A stretch of DNA of 54,591 nucleotides, from contig NZ_RBDY01000042.1 in the NCBI RefSeq assembly GCF_003626575.1, positions 1-54,591 on the forward strand. The letters run 5' to 3'. Position 1 is the stretch's first letter; every line of letters begins with the position of its first letter. The notes beneath the pieces are model-generated. The model was given only the letters and a program-made list of their open reading frames with translations, was not told the DNA's origin and did no database searches. The translations under genes were made by a program, and so were the position numbers. The stretch comes from Streptomyces radicis. GTDB taxonomy: Bacteria; Actinomycetota; Actinomycetes; Streptomycetales; Streptomycetaceae. Below are positions 16,133 through 24,029 of the stretch, piece by piece.

Positions 16133-17118
16133 AAGCCGCCCTCATCGAATCCGTCGGCCAGGTGACCGTCACCGACGTCCCCGACCCGGCCCCAGGGCCG
16201 CGGGACGTCGTGGTGAAGGTGGCCGCCTGCGGGCTGTGCGGCACCGATCTGCACATCAGGGAGGGCGAGTTCGCGCCCCGGCTGCCGGTGGTGCCGGGGC
16301 ACGAGTTCGCGGGGGAGATCGCCGAGATCGGCCGGGACGTCACGGAGCTGGCCGTCGGCGACCGGGTGGCCGTCGACCCGTCGCTGTACTGCCACGAGTG
16401 CCGCTACTGCCGCGCCGGCCACAACAACCTGTGCGACCGCTGGGCCGCCATCGGCGTCACCGTCTCCGGCGGCGCCGCCGAGTACGCCCTGGCGCCCGTC
16501 GCCAACTGCGTCAAGCTGCCCGACCATGTCAGCCTCCAGGACGCGGCCCTCATCGAGCCGCTGTCGTGCGCGATCCGCGGCTACGACGTGATGCGCTCGA
16601 CCCTGGGCGCCCGCGTGCTGATCTACGGCTCGGGCACGATGGGCCTGATGATGCTCGAGCTGGCCAAGCGCACCGGCGCGAGCGGCGTCGACGTGCTGGA
16701 CCTCAACCCCGAACGCCTCGCCACCGCACGGAAGTTGGGCTGCTCATCGGCCGCGGCGACCGCCGACGAGCTCGATCGTCCCGAGGGCTGGGACGTGGTG
16801 ATCGACGCGACGGGCAACGCCGCGGCCATCCAGGACGGCCTCGGGCGCGTCGCCAAGGCCGGAACGTTCCTCCAGTTCGGCGTCGCCGACTACGCGACGC
16901 GCGCCACGATCGAGCCGTTCAAGATCTACAACCAGGAGATCACCATCACCGGCTCCATGGCCGTGCTGCACAGCTACGAGCGCGCCGCCGACCTGTTCGC
17001 CGGTGGCCTGCTCGACCCCGCGGTGTTCATCAGCGACCGGCTGCCGCTCGACGACTACCCGCGCGCCCTCGACCGGTTCGCGGCGGGCGTCGGCCGCAAG
17101 ATCGTGGTGGTGCCGTGA
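16129..17118 (+). CDS. Zinc-dependent polyol (sorbitol-type) dehydrogenase
   Basis: 329 residues of the medium-chain dehydrogenase family. The catalytic zinc ligands are visible as CGLCGTD (near 34-40) and GHE (near 57-59); the structural zinc Cys set is CHECRYCRAGHNNLC (near 87-101). A Rossmann fold follows with GSGTMGLMM. It should oxidise the imported polyol to a ketose with NAD(P), linking uptake to catabolism. The GTG at 16129 sits in a GTGA overlap with the permease, and CTAGGAG precedes it. The start MKAALIESVGQ agrees with relatives. No sugar kinase follows, so the product must be phosphorylated by an enzyme encoded elsewhere. Confidence 0.9.
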   Translation: MKAALIESVGQVTVTDVPDPAPGPRDVVVKVAACGLCGTDLHIREGEFAPRLPVVPGHEFAGEIAEIGRDVTELAVGDRVAVDPSLYCHECRYCRAGHNNLCDRWAAIGVTVSGGAAEYALAPVANCVKLPDHVSLQDAALIEPLSCAIRGYDVMRSTLGARVLIYGSGTMGLMMLELAKRTGASGVDVLDLNPERLATARKLGCSSAAATADELDRPEGWDVVIDATGNAAAIQDGLGRVAKAGTFLQFGVADYATRATIEPFKIYNQEITITGSMAVLHSYERAADLFAGGLLDPAVFISDRLPLDDYPRALDRFAAGVGRKIVVVP

Positions 17119-17217
17119 CGCGCCGCAAGGTCCCGTCCTGGCGCCGTGGCGCCCCGCATATGGGGTCGAGCGGCTGAACGATGGGCCGGGGCGCGCCCCA
17201 CCGGTTGTACTCGCGGC

Positions 17218-17718
17218 ATGCCGATCGTCGCCGCGGTCACCGCCGCCCTCGCCCTCCTGTTCGCCGCCGCCATGACCGGCGTCTTCTTCGCGTTCTCGGT
17301 CTCGGTCATGCCAGGGCTCGACGCCGTCGAGCCCCCGCTCGCCGTGCGGTCCATGCAGTCCTTCAACGTCGCGATCGTCAACCCGGCGTTCCTGCTGGCG
17401 TTCCTCGGCCTGCCCGTCGCGGCCCTGGCCACAGGCGTGCTGCTGATCCTGCTCGGGCACCGGGCCGCGGGCGTCGCGTTCCTCGCCTCGGGAGCCGTCT
17501 ATGCGCTGGGCGCGCTCCTGCCCACCGGGGCGGTCAACGTCCCCATGAACGACACCCTCGCCGCGCTCGGCACCCCGGAGAGCGCGGCACGGGCGGCCGA
17601 GGCGTGGGCGGACTACGCGCCGCGCTGGACCCGTTGGAACCATGTCCGCGCGGTCGTCAGCGGCCTGTCGCTGCTGCTCGCCGCGCTCGGCAGCTGGCTC
17701 TGGGGGCGGGACCGCTGA
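17218..17718 (+). CDS. DUF1772 (anthrone oxygenase-like) membrane protein
   Basis: 166 residues with four predicted membrane helices and the conserved FNVAIVNPAFLLAF and PMNDTLA segments of DUF1772. The family is related to anthrone oxygenases but most members have no known reaction. It is separated from the polyol operon by about 100 bases that contain a small GGCGCC/GGCGCC inverted repeat. It ends 3 bases before the end of the opposite-strand methyltransferase gene, so the two are convergent and probably unrelated in function. Confidence 0.8.
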   Translation: MPIVAAVTAALALLFAAAMTGVFFAFSVSVMPGLDAVEPPLAVRSMQSFNVAIVNPAFLLAFLGLPVAALATGVLLILLGHRAAGVAFLASGAVYALGALLPTGAVNVPMNDTLAALGTPESAARAAEAWADYAPRWTRWNHVRAVVSGLSLLLAALGSWLWGRDR

Positions 17719-17721
17719 CCG

Positions 17722-18522
17722 TCAGCGGCACAGCACCTCGCCGTGCAGCACGGTGAACCACCCGTCGGGCCGCTCGCCCCACGCACGCCAGGCGGCGGCG
17801 ATCCGCTCCAGATCCCCCGCGGTGGCGTGGCCGCCGTCCACCGCCGCCCTGGCGAACGCGGACGCCGTCGAGCGTTCCGACCAACTCCCGCTCCACCAGG
17901 CCCGGTCCTCGGGCGACGCGAAGCACCACACCGATGCCGTGGCCGTGACGTCGGCGAACCCCGCCCGCCTCGCCCACGACGCGACGCGGCGGCCCGCGTC
18001 GGGCTCCCCGCCGTTCGCCCTGGCGACCCGCCGGTACAGCGAGCGCCACTCGTCCAGGCCCGGCACCCGCGGATACCAGGTCATCGCCGCGTAGTCCGAC
18101 TCGCGCGACGCCACCACGCCGTCGTGGCGGCACACCCGGCCCATCTCGCGCAGCGCGCCCACCGGGTCGGCGACGTGCTGGAGCACTTGGTGGGCGTGGA
18201 CGACGTCGAACGAGGCGTCGGGCAGGTCGAGCGCGTGCACATCGCCCGTCGCGAAGCTCACCCCCGCGAGCCCGCGCGAGGCCACCTCGGCCCGCGCCGC
18301 GTCGAGGATCCCCGGCGCGTGGTCGAGCGCCGTCACGGGGCCGGGCGCCACACGTTCCGCCAGGTCGGCGGTCAGGGTGCCAGGGCCGCAGCCGATGTCC
18401 AGCAGGGCGAGCCCGGGGCGTAGCCTCGGCAGCAGATAGGCGGCGGAGTTCTCCGCGGTGCGCCAGCGGTGGGAACGCAGCACCGACTCGTGGTGCCCAT
18501 GGGTGTAGGTCGCTTCCGGCAT
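17722..18522 (-). CDS. Class I SAM-dependent methyltransferase
   Basis: 266 residues; the Rossmann SAM site reads LLDIGCGPGTLTADLAERV (near 43-61), followed by ALDHAPGIL (motif II) and FDVVHAHQVLQHVADPVGA (motif IV region). It belongs to the broad UbiE/menaquinone-type methyltransferases, so the acceptor cannot be predicted. The ATG at 18522 gives MPEATYTHGHHESVLRSH, the common start of relatives. Its upstream region is shared with the divergent MBL gene at 18651. Confidence 0.87.
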   Translation of the reverse strand: MPEATYTHGHHESVLRSHRWRTAENSAAYLLPRLRPGLALLDIGCGPGTLTADLAERVAPGPVTALDHAPGILDAARAEVASRGLAGVSFATGDVHALDLPDASFDVVHAHQVLQHVADPVGALREMGRVCRHDGVVASRESDYAAMTWYPRVPGLDEWRSLYRRVARANGGEPDAGRRVASWARRAGFADVTATASVWCFASPEDRAWWSGSWSERSTASAFARAAVDGGHATAGDLERIAAAWRAWGERPDGWFTVLHGEVLCR

Positions 18523-18650
18523 GGCGCCACCCTGCCTCCGTCTCGCCATCCGGGCAAGACGGTTCCGCGATGCGGACGCCGTCACCGGTTCGGCGCAACG
18601 CGCCACGCCGCCGGATGGCCGCCGCGGCGCCGCGTGCTGCGCTTGATGGA

Positions 18651-19640
18651 ATGACGCACGACCTCGCCGCCCCGCGCCCGCTGTTCGAGCGGCGCTCGTG
18701 GCCGCGCAGCTTCGCCGACCGGCTGACCACGCCGCTGCCCGGTCTGCGCACCCTCGCCGTGGCCGCCCGCAGGGGCGATCTGCGCCCCTCGGCCGCGGAG
18801 CTGCGCGAGACGGCGGGGCTGCCGTTCGCCCCCGCCCCGCTGCCCGCCGCGGGCCCTGGCACGGTCGCGGTCACGTGGGCGGGGCACGCCAGCTGGGTGG
18901 TGCGGATCGGGGGCCTGACCGTGCTGACCGACCCCGTCTGGTCGCGCAGGATCTTCGGCACCCCGCCCCGGCTCACGCCCGTCGGCGTCCGCTGGGGCGA
19001 CCTGCCGCCGGTGGACGCCGTGGTGATCTCGCACAACCACTACGACCACCTCGACGCGCCCACCCTGCGCCGACTGCCGCGCGCCACCCCGCTGTTCGTC
19101 CCCGCGGGCCTCGGCGGCTGGTGCAGGCGGCGCGGCTTCGCCCGGGTCACCGAGCTCGACTGGTGGGAGGCGGCCGTGCTGCCGGGGCCCGGCGGCCCGG
19201 TGCGGTTCGACTTCGTGCCCGCGCACCACTGGTCCAAGCGGACCCTCACCGACACCTGCCGCTCCCTGTGGGGCGGCTGGGTGCTCACCGACGCCGCGGG
19301 GTGGCGGCTCTACTTCGCGGGGGACACCGGATACGGGCACTTCTTCGCGGAGATCGGCGCCCGCCACCCCGGCATCGACCTGGCCTTCATGCCCATCGGC
19401 GCCTATGACCCGCCCTGGCTCCAGCAGCCCGTGCACACCGACCCCGAGGAGGCGGTGCGGGCGTGCGTCGAGGTGGGCGCGGCGCGCATGGCGCCCATGC
19501 ACTGGGCGACGTTCCTGCTGTCGGGCGAGCCACCGGCGGAGCCGCTGCGGAGAACGCGCGCGGCATGGGCGGCGACCGGTCGCCCCACCCCCGACCTGTG
19601 GGCCCTGCCGATCGGCGGCTCGCGGGTGATGGTGCCCTAG
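18651..19640 (+). CDS. MBL-fold hydrolase of the NAPE-PLD-like group
   Basis: 329 residues. After an N-terminal extension of about 80 residues with the RRSWPRSF pattern comes the metallo-beta-lactamase fold: TWAGHASWVVRI, then the metal motif SHNHYDHLD (HxHxDH), PAHHWSKR, FAGDTGY and APMHWATF. This layout (extension, WAGHA, SHNHYDH, HWxxR) matches NAPE-hydrolysing phospholipase D and its bacterial relatives, so a phospholipid or phosphodiester substrate is plausible. It has no signal peptide. A second protein of similar fold is encoded 1.2 kb downstream on the other strand. Confidence 0.87.
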   Translation: MTHDLAAPRPLFERRSWPRSFADRLTTPLPGLRTLAVAARRGDLRPSAAELRETAGLPFAPAPLPAAGPGTVAVTWAGHASWVVRIGGLTVLTDPVWSRRIFGTPPRLTPVGVRWGDLPPVDAVVISHNHYDHLDAPTLRRLPRATPLFVPAGLGGWCRRRGFARVTELDWWEAAVLPGPGGPVRFDFVPAHHWSKRTLTDTCRSLWGGWVLTDAAGWRLYFAGDTGYGHFFAEIGARHPGIDLAFMPIGAYDPPWLQQPVHTDPEEAVRACVEVGAARMAPMHWATFLLSGEPPAEPLRRTRAAWAATGRPTPDLWALPIGGSRVMVP

Positions 19641-19718
19641 CGGCGCTTTGGCGGGCGCGGCTAAGGGCTGGACGTCCTCCCGTTCGCCGTCGGCCGAGTG
19701 CTGCTTTCGTGGTGGGTG

Positions 19719-20112
19719 CGGGTCAGGGCTTGCACCTACGGGGGAGGGGGCGTCGGGTGACCGGCCGTCCCGGTGAACGGTCGGTCTCGTCGTCGGCCGG
19801 GACCGTTCGCCAGCCGGGCGCGGCCGCTTGCCGTGGTCTTTGGCCGTTTTCCCGGTGGTCGGCCGGGGTGGCGCGCACCCTTCGGGCCTGCCCTGGCCGC
19901 CGCTCTCGTCGTTCACCGCGCGCACGTTGAGCTGATGGAGCGGGCCGGTCCGGGGCACGGGCGCGTTTCGTTCAGCGGGTCCGTTGGGCTTTATGCCCCG
20001 CTTACGCGGGGACGGGTGCTCTTCTGACACGCGGCACTTTCTGTTCAACACAGAGTGTGCGCCGCGTGAAAGGAGACCTACCACCCTCCCGTAGGTGCCG
20101 ATCGGTGACCCG
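19719..20112. mobile_element. Miniature inverted-repeat element (copy A of the 300-bp repeat)
   Basis: The 19705-20004 stretch is closely similar to 54175-54471, including 49 identical bases (19867-19915 and 54334-54382). The left end reads CGGGTCA (19719) then GCACCTACGGG (19732-19742). The same two blocks return inverted at the right end: CCCGTAGGTGC (20088-20098) then TGACCCG (20106-20112). Between them stand a short hairpin CCCCGC-TTAC-GCGGGG (19996-20011) and a longer imperfect hairpin (20028-20068). No convincing gene lies inside. The paired ends suggest a non-autonomous transposable element; a structured RNA is the alternative. The rest of the gap up to 20187 holds nothing else I can name. 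Confidence 0.6.
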
Positions 20113-20187
20113 CGCCAGGACGAGACACGTCACCGCGGCGGACGGCGAGAACCACCGGACCCTCCGTGGCCGCCGTCCCGGGAGAAA

Positions 20188-20853
20188 CTAGCGTGCCGCC
20201 GCGCGGCGCCGCGCGCGGCCGTCACGGATCCTGCGCCACAGCAACGGCACCGCCGCGACCAGCAGCGTCAGCCCCACCGCCGCCACCACGCCCTGCCACG
20301 GGTGCGGGAACAGCGCGCCCCCCAGCGTGCCGAGCACCTGGTAGGTCGTCGTCCAGGCGAGCACCGCCGGGATGTTCCCGCGGAAGTAGTCGCGCGTCGG
20401 CATCGGCGCGAGGAGGCAGGCCAGCATCGTGGGCAGCCGCCCCGCGGGCAGCAGCCGCGACACCGTCAGCACCGTCGTGCCGTGCCGCTCCAGGTTGTCC
20501 TCCGCCCGCGCGAGCCGGTCGGGGTCCACCTGCCGCCGCATCCGGTCGAGCCAGCGCGAGCCGCTGCGCGACCGCGTGCCGCGCCGCCCCAGCCAGAACA
20601 GCAGCGCGTCCCCCGAGTACGCGGCCGACGCCGCCACCGCGAACACCGCGCCGGACGCGACCGCCGCGTTGTGATGGTGGAACGCCACCGCGGCCGACGA
20701 ACTCACCAGCGCCCCGGTCGGGATGACCGGTAGCAGCGCCCCGAGCAGCACGAGCGCGAACAGCGTCGGATAGCCGATCGCGTGCTGCGTGGACTCCGGC
20801 GTCAACGCCCCCGAGGCCGCGAGCGCGCAGTCCGCGCCGGCCGCCACCGTCAC
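20188..20853 (-). CDS. DedA family membrane protein
   Basis: 221 residues, mostly membrane segments, with the VTT/DedA pattern: a re-entrant region about 30-70 (LLGALLPVIPTGALVSSSAA) and the SRLLPAGRLPTMLACLLAPM motif (near 145-165) that carries the family's key Arg. DedA proteins move or flip membrane lipids and support proton balance. The GTG start overlaps the stop of the upstream MBL gene (GTGA), so the two are made together. Relatives with the same order suggest a joint role at the membrane, which is inference. Confidence 0.85.
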   Translation of the reverse strand: MTVAAGADCALAASGALTPESTQHAIGYPTLFALVLLGALLPVIPTGALVSSSAAVAFHHHNAAVASGAVFAVAASAAYSGDALLFWLGRRGTRSRSGSRWLDRMRRQVDPDRLARAEDNLERHGTTVLTVSRLLPAGRLPTMLACLLAPMPTRDYFRGNIPAVLAWTTTYQVLGTLGGALFPHPWQGVVAAVGLTLLVAAVPLLWRRIRDGRARRRAAAR

Positions 20854-21626
20854 CCCGTCACCGCCAGCCGCACGCTTTGCCCGTGCTCGAGCCGGTGCAC
20901 CCGCACCTCGGGCGCCACGCGCGCCGCGCACCGCACGAACTCGTCGCCCGGCGCGTGGAACTCGTGCGGCCGCACCGCCGACATCCCCACCGGCCAGTAC
21001 GTGCCGTAGTGCACGGGAACGGCGCTGTGCGGCTTGAGCCTGACCAGCGCCTCCGCGGCGCGCTGGGCGTTCAGATGGCCATGGCCGAGGCGCGGCCCCC
21101 AGCCGCCGACCGGCAGCAGCGCGGTGTCCACCGGGCCCGTCTCGCTGGCCATCGTGTCGTAGAGGTCGGTGTCGCCCGCGTAGTACGTCCGCGCCTCGCC
21201 CTCCACCACATAGCCGAGCGCGGGCACCCGGCGCGGGCCGAGCGGCAGCCGCCGCCCGTCGTGCGCCGCGGGCACGGAACGCACCGTCACGCGCCCCACC
21301 TCCACCGACTCCCCGGCCAGCATCTCGTGCACGTCCAGCCGCGCCGCCACGCGCCGCAGCCCCGGCACCGCGCCCAGCGCGCCGCGCGGCAGGACCAGGC
21401 GCGTCCCGGGCGCGAGCCGCGCGAGGGAGCGCAGATGCAGGTGGTCGGCGTGCAGGTGCGACACGAGCACCGCGTCGGGCCGCCACGCGGCCTGAGGGGG
21501 CAGCGCCCCGCGCCGCCGCCGCAGATGGGCGCACCGCCGGGTGAACAGGGGATCGGTCAGCACCGTGGTGCCGGAGTCCAGCACACTCGCGGTGGCATGC
21601 CCCCACCAGGTGATCTCGACCGGCAC
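20850..21626 (-). CDS. MBL-fold metallo-hydrolase (UlaG/NAPE-PLD-like)
   Basis: 258 residues with EITWWGHATASVLDSG at the start, the metal motif SHLHADHLH, then PAAHDGRR, YYAGDTDLY and PVHYGTYW near the end. The fold is that of UlaG and NAPE-PLD-like hydrolases of phosphoesters or lactones. The GTG at 21626 is chosen because GGAAGGAG lies six bases upstream; an ATG seven codons earlier has no ribosome site. It is in an operon with the DedA gene downstream and divergent from the membrane phosphodiesterase gene, 94 bases away. Confidence 0.87.
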   Translation of the reverse strand: MPVEITWWGHATASVLDSGTTVLTDPLFTRRCAHLRRRRGALPPQAAWRPDAVLVSHLHADHLHLRSLARLAPGTRLVLPRGALGAVPGLRRVAARLDVHEMLAGESVEVGRVTVRSVPAAHDGRRLPLGPRRVPALGYVVEGEARTYYAGDTDLYDTMASETGPVDTALLPVGGWGPRLGHGHLNAQRAAEALVRLKPHSAVPVHYGTYWPVGMSAVRPHEFHAPGDEFVRCAARVAPEVRVHRLEHGQSVRLAVTG

Positions 21627-21720
21627 GAGGAACTCCTTCCGGCCCATCGCAGGCTTTCACCCAGGATGCCAGGCGCGGGTCGGCGAGAATTGCGGGACCA
21701 GGAAGGGCAGGTCGATACCG

Positions 21721-23787
21721 GTGACCGGTTGGCGGAGCGCGGGGCGGGCGCTGCTGCGCCTGCTCGCCGTGTGGGCGGTCGGCACCCTCACCATGGCGGT
21801 GCTCGCCCTCGCGCTGCCGGACTTCCGCATCCAGGCGCCCGGCGGCGAGAGCCTCACGCGCTCGGCGCTCACCGCCGCCCTGGGCGCGGGCGCGTTCGGC
21901 CTGCTCAGCGCCCTCGTCTGGCCCTGGCTCGTGCGCGCCCTGCTGCTCGTCCCCGCCTTCGCCCTCGGCTCGCTCGTCTTCCTGCTCAACGGATCGCTGC
22001 TGTGGATCGCGCTCAGCGCCGTGCCCGAGGTGAACAGCGAGGTGGGCCCGGTGACGGCGGTCGTCGTGGCGTCCGTGATGTCCGTGACGGCCTCCGCCGC
22101 CAGCACGTTCCTCGCCGTCAGGGACCCCGGCGCGCAGGCGCGGCGCCTGCGCCGGATGGCGGGCTGGCGCGCCACGCGCCGGGCGCCCGCGCCCCCGGCG
22201 CACACCCCGGGGATCGTCTTCCTCCAGCTCGACGGCATCGGCCACGACGTGCTGTGCGCCGCGATCGAGGGCGACGACCCGGCCATGCCCACGGTGGCCG
22301 CGATGTGCGCGGCCACCCACCGGCTCACGCCCTGGCGCACCGACTGGTCGAGCCAGACGGGCGCGGCGCAGCTGGCCCTGCTGCACGGCAGCAACGAGGA
22401 CGTGCCCGCGTTCCGCTGGTACGAGAAGGAGACCGGCGAGGTCATCGTCAGCAACCGGCCTTCGGGCGCCGCCGAGTTGCAACGCCGCGCGGTCGCCCGC
22501 GCCGGGGACCCGGGGCTGCTGGCCGAGGACGGCGCGTCGCGCGGGAACCTGTTCACCGGCGGCGCCGAGCAGGTCGCGCTCGTCCTGTCGATCGCCGCCC
22601 GCCGGGGGCGCGGGCGGCACTCGCGCGCCGGGTACTTCGCGTACTTCTCCGACCCGGCCCGCGCGGCCCGCACCGCCGCGTCGTTCACCGCCGAACTCTT
22701 CCGCGAGATCGGCCAGTCCACGCGCGCGCGGCTGCGCGGCGACCGGCCGCGCGTCGCGCGCGGCGGGCTCTACCCGTTCATCCGAGCGTTCGCCACCGTG
22801 GTGCAGCGCGACGTCGTCACCGCCGTCGTCGTCGGCGACATCCTGACGGGCCGCACCCATGTCTTCGCCGACCTGGTCGCCTACGACGAGGTCGCCCACC
22901 ACTCGGGGCCGCACGGGCCCGACACCCGCCAGGTGCTCGCCCGCCTCGACCGCTGTGTCGAGCTGATCACCCAGGCCACCGCGTACGCGCCCCGCCCCTA
23001 CCACCTGGTGCTGCTCTCGGACCATGGGCAGAGCCAGGGCGAGACGTTCGAGTCGGCGTTCGGCCACTCCCTCGAGGAGGTTGTGCGCGCCGGCGCGGGG
23101 CGGCCCGTGCGCCGGACCAGGCGCCGGCGCGAGAGCGGTGCGGAGGCGCGCGAGGTGGCGCGCGCCGCGCTGCACCGCCCCGAAGTGCCCCGCGAGCCGC
23201 CCTCGCGCCCCCCTGGCGAGCCGGGGCGCCGCACCGCGCCCATCGTCCTGGCCTCGGGGAATCTGGGCCTGATCTCGTTCCCCGACCTGCCGGGCCGCGC
23301 CGGGCGCGGCGACATCGAACGCCGCTACCCCGACCTGTTGCCCGCGCTCGCGGACCACCCCGGCATCGGCTTCGTGCTGGTCCGCGACGAGCGGCACGGG
23401 CCCGTCGTGCTCGGCGCCGACGGGGCCGAACACCGCCTTGCCACCGGGGAGATCAGGGGGCGTGACCCGCTGGCCCCCTTCGGCCCCGGCGCGGCGGACG
23501 CCGTGCGGCGGGTGGCGGCGTACCCCCATGTCGCCGACCTCATGGTCAACTCATCGGTCGACCCCGGGACCGGCGCCGTGCACGCCTTCGAGGACCAGAT
23601 CGGCTGCCACGGCGGCCTCGGCGGGCCGCAGAGCCTGGCGTTCCTGCTGTCGCCGCGCACGCTGTCCGCGCCGCCGTTCGAGCCCGTGGGCGCCGAGGCC
23701 GTGCACCGCATACTGCGCCGCTGGCAGCGCGAGGCGGCGGCCCAGCCCGCCCGCCCCGCCGACGCCCCGGCCCGCACAGGGGCCTGA
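21721..23787 (+). CDS. Membrane-anchored alkaline phosphatase-superfamily phosphodiesterase
   Basis: 688 residues. Up to four hydrophobic helices occupy about 5-130, then comes a large domain of the alkaline phosphatase/type I phosphodiesterase superfamily. Its metal-site landmarks are FLQLDGIGHDVL (near 164-175), YDEVAHHSG and LLSDHGQSQGETF. A conserved DWSSQTGAAQLALLHGSNED block probably holds the nucleophile. It should cleave a phosphodiester or phosphomonoester at the membrane, but the substrate is unknown. The GTG at 21721 (MTGWRSAGRALLRLLAVW) follows GGAAGGG at a slightly long distance. It is divergent from the MBL-DedA pair, which suggests a shared lipid or cell-envelope task. Confidence 0.8.
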   Translation: MTGWRSAGRALLRLLAVWAVGTLTMAVLALALPDFRIQAPGGESLTRSALTAALGAGAFGLLSALVWPWLVRALLLVPAFALGSLVFLLNGSLLWIALSAVPEVNSEVGPVTAVVVASVMSVTASAASTFLAVRDPGAQARRLRRMAGWRATRRAPAPPAHTPGIVFLQLDGIGHDVLCAAIEGDDPAMPTVAAMCAATHRLTPWRTDWSSQTGAAQLALLHGSNEDVPAFRWYEKETGEVIVSNRPSGAAELQRRAVARAGDPGLLAEDGASRGNLFTGGAEQVALVLSIAARRGRGRHSRAGYFAYFSDPARAARTAASFTAELFREIGQSTRARLRGDRPRVARGGLYPFIRAFATVVQRDVVTAVVVGDILTGRTHVFADLVAYDEVAHHSGPHGPDTRQVLARLDRCVELITQATAYAPRPYHLVLLSDHGQSQGETFESAFGHSLEEVVRAGAGRPVRRTRRRRESGAEAREVARAALHRPEVPREPPSRPPGEPGRRTAPIVLASGNLGLISFPDLPGRAGRGDIERRYPDLLPALADHPGIGFVLVRDERHGPVVLGADGAEHRLATGEIRGRDPLAPFGPGAADAVRRVAAYPHVADLMVNSSVDPGTGAVHAFEDQIGCHGGLGGPQSLAFLLSPRTLSAPPFEPVGAEAVHRILRRWQREAAAQPARPADAPARTGA

Positions 23788-24029
23788 GCGCGGGGGCGCG
23801 GGCCCTGGGGCGTGGGCCGGGGCGTGGGAGCGGTTCCATTCGGTGGGTGCCGCACTCTGGTGTGGCAGGAGGTAAGCGGATACGGTCCCGAATGGCACAT
23901 CCGTGCGCGGAACTCCACTGCGCCGGACCGGACTTGATCGCTCTGGGACGTCGAGCGAACGAGCCCGGTCGGGTTCCGCGGCCGCGCGTGCCGTTCGTTC
24001 CCAGGAAGTCCCCTCACCCTGGAGCCGAC

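Noticed and set aside
19773..20027. Short frames in copy A and copy B that look alike (GPALAAALVV, VELMERAGP)
   Set aside because: The likeness follows from nucleotide identity. The opposite strand is equally open and conserved, and end-to-end alignment shows length changes that are not multiples of three.
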